From NCBI GenBank assembly GCA_015956445.1, contig WIUZ02000004.1, positions 1,984,001 through 2,048,000 of the forward strand: 64,000 nucleotides of DNA. Direction: 5' to 3'. The DNA is from Thelephora terrestris. Lineage: Eukaryota > Basidiomycota > Agaricomycetes > Thelephorales > Thelephoraceae. Position 1 is the stretch's first letter, and each line of letters starts with the position of its first letter. The translations under genes were made by a program, and so were the position numbers. The notes under the pieces were generated by a model. The model saw nothing but the letters and a program-made list of their open reading frames with translations, made no database searches and was not told the origin of the DNA. This document shows positions 1 through 13,524 of this stretch, in pieces.

Positions 1-48
1 GGTGGACTGGGGAGCCGATAACCTCACACACCTTGCCTTTCACCCCCC

Positions 49-2037
49 ATGAAGTTGAACAATCCGCTACCACAAGCTCTACCCAAGGAATGCGCGAAGG
101 CGGCTAGAATATGTGAGTTTCTTCTCTCTCTCACACCCTCCAGACCCCTGGCAGAAGGGATCTAATCTCTGCCCGCAGTCAAGTCCTTCGTCGATCATGG
201 AAACAACGGTCTCGATGGGGTACATTCTTTCAGCTACAGACAGTAGGCGTCTTTCTAAACGCATACTCCCAGGTCATTCCGCGGACAGTCCTTGAGAATG
301 CCCAAGGATTCGCCATCTTCACCGTGTTCAAAGCCGGATTCCTCTTCTCTGCCCGAGCCGGGAGCGGAATCGTAGTAGCAAAATTACCAGACGGATGTAC
401 GTCCAGTCTGGTTTATTTTTAACCAAGGGGCTTACGGCGTGGATGCAGCATGGTCAGCCCCTAGTGCTATTGGCACTGCGGGTCTCGGCGTTGGCACTCA
501 AGCCGGCGCGGAAATGACTGATTTCTTGATTGTACTCAATTCACATTCTGTGAGTTCATTGGGCACCGCGCATGTTCTCCGTGAGGCTGACACCCGTACG
601 CTTGCAGGCAATTGTAAGGAACCTCGCCTTCTCGGTCTCGTGACTCCCACCGATCTCCGTTTAGAAATCATTTATGGCCGCTGGATCCCTCACGCTGGGC
701 GGGAACCTCAGCATTGCTTTGGGTCCGCTAGGTCGCAATGGTGAAGCTCTTGGATCACTCAACACAAGTGGAAAACTATCTGCAATGTTGGTCCCCTCTC
801 GTATCTGGACCCTCTTTCATTCACTGATTCACATCAATTTCCGGTCATCAGGTACAGTTACAGTAAGACGAAAGGCCTTTTTGGAGGTTCGCCACAACGC
901 GATCATCTGTGGCGATAGCGCTGATAACCATACTAGGCATCTCCGTCGAGGGATCCGTCATCGCAGAACGTCAAGATGCCAATACACTAGCATATCACTC
1001 CGACGTGTCCGTCAAGGGCCTGTTGAGCGGCGCGGTCCCCCGACCCGAATGGGCTCAACCTTTGTATCAGACTCTTGACGCTTGCACCAAGTTCCGTGGG
1101 GGTCAGCGCGAATGGATCGACGACACACCTGCACATGAGCAAGAGTACGCATTTACTGGTCTCTCGGGCCCCAACGGAGAACAACAGCCAAGGACGTTGC
1201 AAAAGAGGAAGAAAACTGGTCCCTCGCTTTTCCCTCCCGCAAGTTGGGGTGAGCAAAAGCCCGGTGGCTCCTATTTCCACGACTCGGCGAATACCTCCAC
1301 GTCGCGGGGTGCCTCAGGGCCGGCATGGGACCCAGCCAGTCAAGATTCCAAACATTCCACCTCCAACTTTGAAACACATTTCGAATCGGATTACAACCCA
1401 CACGACGATCGGTTCAGGCACATGCACAACCGCGGATTCAGTCTTAGTGTAGTTCCGACCCCAAAGTCGCAGGGTAGCTTTGGCTCTGGCAGAGATGATT
1501 TCTACGCTTCCGATGATAGCTGGCAGAGAACGTCGCGGGCGAACACTTCCAGTTCCCCGTACTCGCCATACAACCGACCGCCGACCACCACTCGTACCCC
1601 TTCGATGCCGGTTCCGGGACTGAGCCCAACCACGAGCAGTCCATTCGATTATGAACACAACGGGCAGATTTTCGATGAACCTGCACCGATGGTGACCCGA
1701 CCCGTTCTAACCCCGAAGGCGGAGTTGGCCACTCCTCTAACCCCTGGGGAAGGTGTGGGCAGGGCGATCGCGTTGTTTGATTTCAATGCAGTCGAGGTTG
1801 GTAACGATCCAATGACACTGCGACCCCGCTGACGTGATTCGATAGCCTGGAGATCTTTCCTTCACGAAGGGAGAAGTCATCACGATCACACAGAAGACTG
1901 GAACCGCAGACACATGGTGCGTGTAGTAATCTCCCTTGATGATCGCTAGCTAAATTACTGGATCGCCTCGTAGGTGGACTGGAAAGGTCAACGGCAGATC
2001 TGGAACGTTCCCTGCCAACTTTGTCGAGCTTGTTTGA
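49..2037 (+). CDS. SYLF and SH3 domain protein (Ysc84/Lsb3-like)
   Basis: Likely an actin-patch protein: the SYLF (DUF500) domain binds phosphoinositides and actin, and the C-terminal SH3 domain binds proline-rich endocytic partners. The spliced frame starts at the ATG at 49, and exon 1 ends at 112 before gtgagt. The SYLF part reads KSFVDHGNNGLDG, then VLENAQGFAIFTVFKAGF, SAIGTAGLGVGTQAGAEMTD and GGNLSIALGPLGRNGEA, down to about 1110. A long Ser/Pro/Thr-rich linker follows. The SH3 domain begins at GRAIALFDFNAVE (about 1757), continues with GDLSFTKGEVITI after an intron, and ends in GTFPANFVELV and a TGA at 2035-2037. This order and C-terminus match the fungal Ysc84 family. Several short introns interrupt the gene; not every border was resolved. 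The gene is convergent with the RBR ligase, with 176 bp between stops. Confidence 0.9.
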
Positions 2038-2213
2038 TCGTCAATGCGTCGACTCGAACTCGAACTTCGTGTATCTCTCAAGCCTCGACGAACTCATTTT
2101 TTTCCTTTCGATTCAATGTAGTGTTCATGCGCGTACTCCAGCGCGTACTCCAGATTGTATTCCGTTACTATATACAATGCAGATGTGTAGACTATACAAG
2201 GGTGCCTGGGGAA

Positions 2214-4564
2214 TCAGAAAACATTTCCCGCGTTCCTGACTGCTTCGTTATCATGGAAGGGTTTCGCTTGTCGGTGCCTCTCGTAGTCGACGTCGCGCTT
2301 GAAGAACCTGCCGCAACAACTGTAAACCGAGTGATAGCGGACGTTACTCAAATGGTATCTCAAGTCATTTATGCTGTTCAGTCGGTTGTTGCAGTACCCG
2401 CAAGTAAGGGTCCCAATCATTTGGCGGGTGAATTGATGGGCGATGTTACCAGCGGCTGATTGGTGCGGAGTAGATGAGCATCGATTCCATTGTGCATTGT
2501 AAATACGTACTCGGATTATCGATCCATTCGAAATCCCCACCGTCGCCGAATCCGAAATTTTGGGGAGGGGGTGGTTCATGGTGACGTTGTTCGGGTACAG
2601 CGGGTTGTAAAAATCCTCCACCAACAAATCCGGCAAAGTGGCGAGGCACCGGCGGATGTGGGTCAACCCTTTCCGGTACGGGTGGGGCAGGTCTGGGCGC
2701 AGCCCGAGCCAAGCGATTGGCCTGAGCCCCTTCCCTCTCCCTTTCGCGTATATCGAGGAGCATCGTTTCGTCCCACAGCTCACAACGAGGGTCGCTGGTG
2801 CACCTTTGCCTGATAGTGTCCCACAAAGCTGTGAAAAGGTAGAATGAATGAACGAGCAGGAGCGGAAATCCAACGGATACCACATACAGCCACACTTGAA
2901 GCAAAACTCCTTTTTACATATGCAGGTTATATGGTTGCACCCCTGGGTTAACTCGACAATAGCATGGCATCCAGGGCACCTACGCCATTGTTGGGCCTGA
3001 ATTATTCAGTCTCGTCGCTTGAAAGAGGATTTGTATAAGTTACCTTGGCTAATTCTATCGCAAGCTGATCCTCTGGGGTTCGTTCATCCGCAGGCAAGGT
3101 CTGATACTGTTCGCAGGTTATATCTTGGGTCCTGGACGTCAGCAGGAGGGTGGGATGCCATTTTAGCGAGGCTTACCCTTGTGCCACATCGCCTTGCAGG
3201 ATACACAGACCCACTGGAAACATGCCGGACACTGAGCTCGAGTATCTTCAGTGTCTTCATCGATCATGACCAACACTGAACACTTTGGGTTCGGACAGTA
3301 TTGTCTGGGGAGGGAGTCAAGCAGTTTCCTATGGTGCTACCAATAAACAGCGTTGAGAAGCTAGAGCGCAAGGTTTTTTGGGGGGAACGAACCCAAATAG
3401 ACATAGAGTCTTCGTCCAATATCTTCATCGCCACCTCGTCCTCTATCCCGGTTTCCGAAAGAGTGACGGGACACCCAGGACAACGGATCGGAAACACAAG
3501 GGTGTTGGTGTTCATGGATCCAGTTCCGCTAGGGTCGAGCTTCCCATTGATATATTCGGACAAGCACGAGATGCAGAATGGGTGCTGCTCAGGGCACGGG
3601 AGGCGGAGGCCGAATGGTAGCTTAGCAGAAGAATTTGCGGTGAGGGAGGCCGAGATAGGAGAGTGTGTAGCCTGGAACGGTTCAAAGCAAATGCCGCACA
3701 TCGGGTAGGGGTTAGCTTTGGAATACCCTGATGTATGGAGAATCGGTGACTACCAATGCAGGGAGGAAACGGAGGGCAAACCTACCTGGAAGCTCATGTT
3801 GCTTAGACTTGCCCTTACCTTCTGACCGCATTTCGGGGAGAACAGGCACAGGCGAGAATGCATCGAAGACAGTTGTACTTGAGGATGAATCCACCTTTGT
3901 GACCTTTCGTTTGCCTTTGTCATTCATGTCTTGCGCCTGTATATAGTACATCGATTTCCAGCGTAGCATATCAAAATAGGCGTGACGGACCAATATACTG
4001 GTGATGACATCTGAACCCAGTACCCTGATTGGACAAGGTGGTCAGAAATATCATCATCAGCGACGAAGGTAGTTCCGCCACACACTTATCTGCGTCTTGC
4101 ATCTCAGGGTCATCCACGTCAATCTCGCCACCGTCTTCTGCGGCTTGCAGACGCTTGGCAAATTCTGCGTCTAGCATAATTTTCTTTTCTGCCGCGGCAA
4201 GTTTCTGAGCCAACTGGTAACTCGCGACGTCGAAGGAGTTGTGCAGACTCTGAGCATAGGCAGCATCTCCAGTTAGCCGTGCACTCTCTACTAGTAATCG
4301 AGCGGCCACGACTTCGTCGGCTTCTGGTTCATCATCGACCTTCTCAGAGTGTGGCTGAGGGGATTCGGGGCTGTCGTGAAGAATGAGATTGAGTTGTGAG
4401 TGTTCCGCGGCTTTGCCATGCTCGATGTTCGCCAGGTCCTCCTCCAGCAACTGGGCGATGAGTAGTTCCGACAAAATGTCGAAGGAGGACGGTGGCAACA
4501 CTTCTGCTGCCATCATGGAGATTGGCCAAGTCGCGTTGATCTCACCAGCCTCAATCTCTTCCAT
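2214..4564 (-). CDS. RBR-type (RING-IBR-RING2) E3 ubiquitin ligase with C-terminal C2H2 finger
   Basis: RBR ligases take ubiquitin from an E2 onto a catalytic cysteine in RING2 and then pass it to substrate. The first ATG in frame is at 4564; the frame extends upstream without an ATG. An acidic, Ala/Leu-rich N-terminal region is followed by RING1 (MCGICFEPFQ at about 3701, then CPEQHPFCISCLSEYI and CPGCPVTL). An IBR follows (CPNPKCSVLV, CPACFQWVCVSCKAMWHKGK). RING2 reads WRRCPGCHAIVELTQGCNH then ITCICKKEFCFKCGC at about 2910-2985, with the Cys of QGCNH in the catalytic position. An intron with donor gtatccg and acceptor ctatcag joins KCGCMW to QRCTSDPRCELWDE. After a Pro-rich stretch, a further exon appears to encode a C2H2-like module (CGYCNNRL, ending YERHRQAKPFH) before the TGA at 2214-2216. 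The N-terminal half has several introns. The last splice is inferred. Confidence 0.85.
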
Positions 4565-4721
4565 GTAAATAATCTCGGTCAATTCCGCTCAATGTTGGCT
4601 CAATGCGTGGAGTTCAGAACAAAACACTGGTTATCACGATTATCGTATAATAGTACAGGCTGTGTGTGTATGTGCGCGCGTCGTATCCGTCGTAGTAAGG
4701 GTCAACCTTCGCTCCCCAGAC

Positions 4722-5771
<1,050 letters not shown>

Positions 5772-5833
5772 TTATAGAGGAAGTGGCGGTTGTCGATAAA
5801 GGACGATAGGGACGACCCCAGAACGAGGGGAAG

Positions 5834-5840
5834 TTTATAA
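5834..5840 (-). promoter_or_regulatory. Candidate TATA box of the polyubiquitin gene
   Basis: Read on the minus strand, the sequence is TTATAAA, about 84 bp upstream of the polyubiquitin ATG. The whole intergenic stretch back to the phosphatase stop (5751-6136) has no other coding frame I can support and presumably holds the promoter. Spacing suits a TATA element with a short leader; the transcription start is not visible. Confidence 0.4.
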
Positions 5841-6136
5841 GGTCTCCGATTCAAACTCCGCCGGCGGTCACGACGCAGCACACAACACCGCAGCTGACTC
5901 ACACGGGCAATGCTGGAAAGGACCAGAAAGTGCACCGCCCTTCCAATCAAACCCAGTGTATTCGTAAACCAGATACCCGTGGCTAATAGGAATATGTAAT
6001 CCACTTGTGGTGGGTAAAGACAGCTGCACCTCTGTAAGCAAGGCAGCGGGCACGGTGATGGTGACCGAGCTAACGGCTGGTCCACAATCAGGGTCCTCAC
6101 AATCGCGGTTCGAATCGGCCCGAAGCGCTTCTAGCG

Positions 6137-8231
6137 TTACCTCTGGTGAAGAGCGCACTCCACCTCCCACTTTGGCGTCAGTTCTTTAACCCGTCGATTA
6201 AATGCCTCCAGGGTGCATAACTCTGGGTGACCATCCAAATGATCCCCAACATTTTGACAAAGGGGCAGAAACAACGTTGTGTTCTGGTACCGCGCTCGAA
6301 TATCTTACGTTCACGAACAAAGGGCAGTATAACAAAGGGGATCAGCGCAATCGTCCCTGATAGTGGTCGCAGATTGACCCACAATGTTTCTCTCGTACGC
6401 CCGAGGTCGTAAACGAGGATAACAGTCGTGTCAGAAAAGATCCGGCTGGTCTGGAATCTGGTGCCTCCCTGAACAATTCAAAGGTCACAACTGCTGTGAA
6501 CTCTGGCCATCTAATAGCCTGTGAGTGGTGGCACCATGTGCTGAGGCTAGAACCTACCGGTTGTCAAACACCTCCAGCGTCCCGAGTAGCCCAGCAATTG
6601 CGGTATCGTGAGTGCTATGGATGAGAATCTTCGGAGCAGTTGGACCAGTTCCCGTCGCGGTTTGATTCATCTTTCCCGACATCTCTGCGAGAAGGCGACC
6701 CATGGCCAATTTCCGGACTTCCTCGGTCCTATCTGGGTCTCGCATTGAGTACAGAGTTAGAAAGGGCACGGAGTCCTTACATGCTGAAAACCATTCCTCT
6801 ATGACTGCTTTCTCCTGAAGTAGAGTTATTGTGCGTGATCACGGCCATCTGATGCAACTTACCAGTACATCCATGACTGTGTTGTCGCGTAACTCTTCTG
6901 GGATCCTGATACCGTGAGCCCTAGCGGCACGCACCTGATCAAACGTCGGTTTCACTCTTTACCGACAAAAGAGACCCAACTCACGGTGTCTAGGATTCCA
7001 CTCGCTCGAGGCTTTCCATCCAATCTGACAGGATTTCCCCCAATGTACTTAGAAATCTTCTCATCAAGCGGTTCCAAGGTGGGGTTCCAAGCTACGGCAG
7101 CGGCTATTTGGACGGTGAATGAGGTTGACCGATTATACCCGCTCCTTAGTACCTTGGGCAAACTTAAGCATCAAGGTCTTCAGCCGTTCGCATACGGCTG
7201 AATTCCCATATAAATTCTCGTCTTTGGGGTTACTTCCAAACCGTCAAACCCCTGGATTACCAGAGAATAGAAGAAAGTGAGCGTACCGAGTGCGTATTTT
7301 CGACACAAATCCCTCTGCTTGCTTAAGTGGAGGGTACAGACCGTGTATAATTTGTTGCAGAGATTCGATGGTACGTGGAAGGTTTGTTGATCTGCGTGGA
7401 TATTAACAACCGTTCAATCTGTATCAATCCGTTACCGACCTGAAATAAACTTCGGAGTCGTTATGGGCCACATCCGGTAAAAGCTTAAGCCTTTGCTAGA
7501 CGTTGAGACTTGTTTTTCTCCATGAGGTCGTAGGTAACATACTTGTCAATGTATACGCCCCGCAATGCAGCGCCAAGATTGTACGTCGACTAGTTTATAA
7601 TGCTCAGTTCCCGAAACAAGTCACCGATCAAGAGAGGACCTACTTTTCTGCCGAGATCGGTCAATTCTCCAAGGAGACTGCAGAAAAAACGAGGCCATTT
7701 CAACAAAAGAACAGTGACATTCTTGACCACAGCCTCAAGGAGGTCGGAGGCCAGATGGAAGGTCAAGACTGAACGGAGGACCAGCTAAGCTTACCACTCT
7801 CCAGGTTCCAACGATCCATCTTCATTCTCCACGACTCTCTCAACGCCCAGGATATTGGATCCCGTGTGACTTGAAACTGCTGCACCAAATTTGCGGCCCT
7901 CTTTGCATAGAAGCCAAGTGGGTGGTATATTCGCTGGCGCCTCGGACATTCTGATGCTCACAGGCGTACGTTCACCTAGACAAAAATTAAGACAACGGCA
8001 GGTGAAAGACGGCAGGGACGCACCATGCCTGACGAACACGTGTACCTGTTCAAGTTGAAGCGTAGCGGGAGCAACGGGGTAGTTCTCGACGTCCAGTGGG
8101 GTGTGACCTGGACGGTTGTTGGAATCCCGGTCCGAGCCAGGCGTCATCTCCAGTTCGAGGTCCGTGTTGCCTTGTAGTTGCGCGTAGATATACGAGAAGA
8201 AAATTAAAGACAAAAAACTGCCAAGCAGCAT
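6137..8231 (-). CDS. Secreted histidine acid phosphatase (ACP6-like)
   Basis: A branch-2 histidine phosphatase, hydrolysing phosphomonoesters through a phospho-histidine. The ATG at 8231 opens a signal peptide (MLLGSFLSLIFFSYIYAQ); the frame continues 24 bases upstream only through a GTG. The catalytic motif FVRHGERTP is rebuilt across an intron (donor gtgcgt, acceptor gtctag at about 7979-8024). Downstream are LDEKISKYIGGNPVRLDGKP (about 7050), MPFLTLYSMRDPDRTEEV (about 6769) and the second catalytic motif STHDTAIAGLLGTL (about 6600), whose HD pair is the proton donor. The C-terminus reads RYQNTTLFLPLCQN, then ELCTLEAFNRRVKELTPKWE, ending at the TAA at 6137-6139. The paired cysteines fit a secreted disulphide. 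The gene has many introns, so internal exons are only partly resolved. Lysophosphatidic acid phosphatase-like substrate choice is possible but not shown. Confidence 0.85.
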
Positions 8232-8398
8232 CCGAAGCTCTAGGAGGTCGTGCACCGGATGTGCAACCAGAATAACAGTGTCAACGCTGTCAACGCAAGC
8301 CTTGTCAACTTTCGATCATATCGGTCACGTCGATCTTCCCCCGCCTGATAAGCGCCCCAAACACTCTCCCATAGCCCACGCGCCGCTCAAAGTCAAAG

Positions 8399-9841
8399 AT
8401 GGCGGGGTCTTCGAAAATGGCTTTGCGGACGTTCTCTATCGAAAACGATATTCTCGAAATCTCACCCCAAGACGAGATCTATCGGTATAACGAAGCGGCG
8501 AACAAGCAGATCAATCGAGAGGCTCCTTGGGCTCAGGAGTCCGTCCTTTTCTCCATCCAAAACGCTCGGTACGATTCTAACGGTTAGGGATAGTCCACAC
8601 TACTTCAAAGTATGCAAGATATCTGCCGTGGCGATCATTAAGATGGTACGTCACCCACTCACGGTTCAACTAGACCCCACTGATAAAGCTCTTTAGGTCA
8701 TCCATGCGCGGTCGGGTGTTCCGTATGAGATTATGGGCCTCATGCAAGGAAAGGTCATGGGGGACACGCTGGTCATCATGGATTCCTTTGCTCTACCTGT
8801 TCAAGGAACCGAAACCCGAGTCAACGCCGCAAATGAGGCGAACGAGTACATGGTCCAGTATCTCACGGAGAGTGAACGGGTGTGACTCCTTGACTTTGGG
8901 AATTTGTCACGCTATCTAATCACCTCCAAGGTTGGCAGAGTCGAGAACGCGATTGGGTGGTATCACTCACATCCTGGATATGGTTGTTGGCTATCCGGCA
9001 TCGATGTTAACACTCAGATGACGAACCAAAAGTTCCAAGACCCTTTTGTTGCTGTTGTGGTACGTGGTGGACTGGCATATTCTCTATATTTTGTTTGATT
9101 GCCTATAGATCGACCCCAATCGTACAATCTCCGCTGGCAAGGTGGATATTGGCGCTTTCCGCACATATCCAGAGAACTACACGCCCCCCAACGTGTCCGC
9201 GTCTGAATATCAATCTATTCCCCTCAATAAGATCGAGGACTTTGGTGTACATGCTAATCAGTACTATCAACTCGAGGTTCAAATCTTCACATCAAGCCTT
9301 GACACCCACCTTCTTGGTCTACTTTGGAACAAGTATTGGGTCAATACTTTGAGTCAGAGCCCGCTGATATCCGTGTGTCTGTTTTCGTGTTTCCCTCCCT
9401 GAAACATTCTCAGAATGAGCTGCTCGCAGAATCGGGCGTACGCGGCGGCGCAACTAAACGACTTGCACCAGAAACTTTCCAAGGCTCAATCTGTAGTTAG
9501 TGGTACTCGCGCGCAGGCTCCGGTTCTCAAAGATAGCAAAGAGCCGGCGAAGGTATGGATCATCATTCACCCTTCATATAAATGTGCGACCTTTTCCTAG
9601 GACGAGAAAGATAAGAAGAAAGAAGAGAATCAACTCACCAAGAGTGTGAGGGACAGGTGTGCCTAGATTATCGAAACACTTACTTAAGCAGCGAAGCTGA
9701 CAGACAATTAGCACGAAGATTGCCATGGAGGCGCAGCACGGCCTCATCGCCCAGGTTCTCAAGGACATTTTGTTCTCAACAAAACCGACATTGAGCAGCG
9801 TCGATGAAACAATAGATACGGCAATGGTTGTCGAAGAGTAG
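8399..9841 (+). CDS. CSN5: COP9 signalosome subunit 5 (JAMM deneddylase)
   Basis: The catalytic subunit of the COP9 signalosome, which removes Nedd8 from cullins and so controls SCF-type ubiquitin ligases. It starts at the ATG at 8399. An intron ends just before [16 protein letters not shown]. The MPN domain follows: [19 protein letters not shown] (glutamate of the JAMM centre in EIMG), [14 protein letters not shown], then after another intron [16 protein letters not shown] (about 8960-9005), carrying the zinc-binding His-x-His and Asp. Next come [20 protein letters not shown] and [12 protein letters not shown], the usual CSN5 insert, and a C-terminal helical part ending in ALVVEE-like residues (AMVVEE) and TAG at 9839-9841. 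All catalytic residues are present. It shares a promoter region of about 167 bp with the divergent acid phosphatase. Confidence 0.96.
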
Positions 9842-10085
9842 AATCGTACTATTAATTTACCAGCCTTGGCTGATTGGCACCTGAGCTTGTACTATACACA
9901 TGGTTGTTGTTGTTCCAGTAGATCGGCGATGAGGTGAAACCGTGGGAATCGACTATGCATCTAGTCAGCCACCGTGAACCTTACCCCTCTATTGATCAAT
10001 AGCCCATCCGCGCTCAAGACAATTCGCTGCCAACGTCCGTATTTCTCGTCGTTTTGGATGCGTGAAGATTTAACAAACAGCGCAG

Positions 10086-10794
10086 ATGACCGTTTCGGAG
10101 TATCAAGTCGTTGGTCGTCACTTGCCCACAGAGGCCGAACCCAATCCCAAAATTTACCGCATGCGCATCTTTGCGCTAAATGAGGTCGTCGCCAAATCCC
10201 GCTTCTGGTACTTCCTGAGGTGCGTCTTTTCATGACATCGGCTCCTCGAACCCTTGTTAATATGCATAAAGACAACTGAAGAAGGTTAAAAAGGCAAATG
10301 GCGAGATCATCGGTGTCAACCTCGTATGTTTCCCATCCAGCCGTTCAAGTGGCAGACGGACATGACTGACAACATATGCGCTGACAATCCGTGTTTGTGA
10401 TGTAGATTCATGAGAAGAAGCCCCTGAAGGTCAAGAACTTTGGCATCTGGCTCCGCTACGACTCCCGGTCTGGCACACACAACATGTACAAGGAATTCCG
10501 AGAGCTTTCCCGTGCCGACGCTGTCAAGAGCCTCTATCAGGACATGGCTGCCAGGCATCGTGCTCGCTTCCGCTCGATCCACGTCAGCTCAAATTTCATT
10601 CCAATGCTAGAACACTGACAGAAAGTGCTCCATTTTTCCAGATCCTCCGGGTCGTTGAGATCGAGAAGTCTGAGGACGTCCGCCGCCCTTACATCAAACA
10701 ATTGCTTGTCCCAAAGCTTCGTTTCCCCCTCCCCCATCGTGTGCAGAAGACTCGCAGCACGTTTATCGCTCACCGGCCAAGTACCTTCAACTAG
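10086..10794 (+). CDS. RPL20: 60S ribosomal protein eL20 (L18a)
   Basis: A structural protein of the large ribosomal subunit. The frame reads [113 protein letters not shown] and ends [15 protein letters not shown] with TAG at 10792-10794. Two further introns separate the LRQLKK, IHEKK and IHILR junctions. The chosen ATG gives [11 protein letters not shown], close to family length. It is preceded by a cgcag, so a short upstream coding exon, common in ribosomal protein genes, cannot be excluded. Upstream, 9842-10085 shows no other gene. Confidence 0.95.
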
Positions 10795-10980
10795 ACTCTG
10801 GCTTGTTGGTGGGATGGATTATCGTAAAATTAGTCCCGTGCTGGCAGCTATTGACGGTATCACTGTGTTGTTGTATTCATACGCAATGAAACTTTGCATC
10901 TCCGCGCGGTTGGTTGACATTCTCATTATACACACTGTCTAGTTTACAAACATACGTGAGACATCCATTTCGATAGATGT

Positions 10981-12941
10981 TTACTGGGTCGACAAGTTGT
11001 TTCTGTTTTCTGGTTTGATACGCCTGACTTGGTACTTGACTTTGCCGTCCTCGCGCAACAAAACGATGACCTTGGAGCCTCCATCCTCCCAGTGTTCCAG
11101 CCTTCTCAACTTGGGGCACTTCCATGCCAGGAGGGACGCAGTTTCCTCATTCTTCTTCACTTTGCTGCGATCGGATACACCAAGGATAGGTTCCTTCTCG
11201 TTCGCGGGAACGATAGGAACTTGTTGGAAGAGTTTCACACCATAGAATGTCGTGATCTCTGGGACGAGGGAAAGCATGGTTACCCATTCGTTCTACTTAC
11301 CGTATTAGTATCCCAGGACGTCAGAACGTATGCATTGATGGACAGTGCTCACCGCATTGTAAACGTTGGTAGCCTTGTTCAAATTTGGTCCGTAAGGGCC
11401 GCGGTTTCCGACGTCCAACCAGGACAGCTTGGGAACACACTCAAGGAGTTTGCGAAGGTCTTCCATCTCGTTCCAACCTGCTAACTCGAGTCTGGATATC
11501 TTCCCCCCCGCACGAGCGAGGTTCGCGAAGAAAGTTCTGTCCCACTCGAAACCACTCAGTTTGATGCCTTTGAGGGTCTCCAATGGCCGCGGGACATCCG
11601 AGTTGCAAGATAGAATTGCGTTAGCGAACTCTCGGCTCGACTGGAGCTCTTTCAGACGAGGAAGAGTGTTGTTTGGGAGAAGACTAGCAAGCGTCGTCGC
11701 GCTAGCGATAATTGAGTCGAAATGGAGGATTTCGAGGCTGTCGTGGGCGGAAAGGAATGTGGCGAGGCAGTCCAGACCTTGAGTCGTACACCAGAGGTTG
11801 TTGAGAGTGAGCGAAGTGAGACCTTTCCAGCGTCCGCACAAGTAGAAGTCATCTGCGATTGGGCGGCTGAAACCGGGGCCACGGGGGCTGGTGTACGTTA
11901 CGTCAAGGGTCTAGAAGGAGGTCAAACTTTGTAAAAGAATCCGAAGGATGTTTGAGTCATACCTGCAGGTTGGGGCAGCTCGCGAGCAACCCAGAAATGC
12001 GAAGAAGTTGAGGGTGCTTCGTGGTGCCGTAGGAGCTCTTGATCGACTTGACAGAAACAGTGGTCATCTCCCTAAGCTAAAGCCTGAGTCAGATTCAGAA
12101 GCTACTGAATCGTGCTCAAGCTTACAACGGGAGTCTTCTTTGGGGAGTTGTGTACCCCTTCCTCTTCAGAGGAATCCTGATCATCTGAAGGAAGAAACAT
12201 GGTGTTGTCGTTGAGGTCGACGAGGCCGAGCTGGGGGCACCTAAGCAGAGTGGGCCACAGGCACGCAATCGAGATGAGCGAATGAGTGCAGGACCATTTG
12301 AACGACTGGAGGGAGCGCATCCTGGCGAGCGCGGAGACGAGTAACTTTTCTTGTTTAGCGTGAATTTCCAACTCATCGTCGGTGCTTTCCACGTCGGTGT
12401 CGGTGGTGGTGATCCCTGAGGGGACGACTTCAGATTCGAGAGACCTTTCGTCTAGGATCTCCAAGCGCCTGACATGACGAGCCAAACCACGGTGGACAAT
12501 CAAGTGGTTCCAGACCCGTATCGAGCTGACTTTGGCCTTGATGACGCGATAATCGAAGTGGCGGGGGAATATGACGCTGTGCATCCTTTGACAGGTCAAT
12601 GCTAGTGACAATAAGTCGCGCTTCGAGTCCACGTAGAATGCGACGTTATCCAAGATCTCCGTTGGCTGGCGAGCGATGTTGCCACGAGAGGGCGTCGCGC
12701 CGACGAAGGGCTCCACGATCGTCAACAGGTGCATGGAGAGTTTGTGTTCCTCTGGGGTCATCTTGTACTGGCATCCTCCGAGCTTGGTGGGGAGCAAGGA
12801 TAGCAACTTCCGGAGAGCATTAATCGCGGCGAATGGGTCCAAGCGATCGTAGTGACTGAGGTCTGTGGGGACTACTTGAGGAGGCTTGCGAGGTTTGGCA
12901 CCCTGAAGAGCGGGGCGTTTGCTCAACGCGCGGGTCGACAT
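10981..12941 (-). CDS. F-box and leucine-rich-repeat-like protein
   Basis: A probable substrate receptor of an SCF ubiquitin ligase. The ATG at 12941 gives MSTRALSKRPALQG. An F-box-like segment reads ARQPTEILDNVAFYVDSKRD then LLSLALTCQRMHSVIFPRHF (about 12540-12660). An acidic Asp/Glu/Ser insert follows at about 12130-12440, then an irregular LRR-like region with repeated leucine spacing (KGLTSLTLNNLWCTTQGLD, SLEILHFDS, LETLKGIKLSG, KISRLELAGWNEMEDLRKLL, VPKLSWLDVGN). The last exon (10981-11277) ends KPENRNNLSTQ and TAA. Introns lie near 12110-12130, 11910-11965 and 11280-11350. This layout is typical of the large F-box families of Agaricomycetes, whose substrates are mostly unknown. Confidence 0.8.
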
Positions 12942-13524
12942 CGTCACTCCTGGTGGGGGGAGGAAGCAAACCTCACTGCCGAAAGATCAAAGGGGCTCTG
13001 ACCACAGCTTCATCCATCACGCCAATTCGCACCTTGGTGATTGGCGCCAGCCTCCTCCCTCATAGCTATAAGGGTTTACGCGAAGCCTGACGGCAGTTGT
13101 CAAAAAAACAAGTAGCGTACACGACATGCTGTCCGGATTCCTGTTCGAACGTGTACTTATCGCTGAGGACTGTCAAACGAATCAATCGCTTACTTGCGAC
13201 GCTTCCTGGAAATATGTCACCGGATTGCGGTGCCGCCAAAGTCCCGAAAGTCTGGCCAACACGTTCCCGCTCGTGACTCGAGATGACTATTTGGACCTCT
13301 GGGCCTCGATGTTTATGAAGCCGTGTGTTGGGTGTGCTCATTTCAGGCACCATGGGCAGCAAACGTGGGAAAACGGAGGAGGTTTAACCAGTCTCCGCAT
13401 CAAACACATATTCACATGATTCCTCACCGCCCGCAGCCGGATTTCGATCAGTGTCCATTCCGTGACCCACCAACTCCTCATCCTCTGCCTTCGTCGTCGG
13501 TTGGAGGTTTATGTGTTGGAAATC

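Noticed and set aside
2130-2160. Duplicated CGTACTCCAGCG segment
   Set aside because: Only two short copies in the 3' region between convergent genes; no sign of an insertion or regulatory role.
6050-6125. A GGTTCGAATC-like B-box that could belong to a tRNA gene
   Set aside because: No A-box at the right spacing and no pairing acceptor stem; it lies in the 3' flank of the phosphatase gene.
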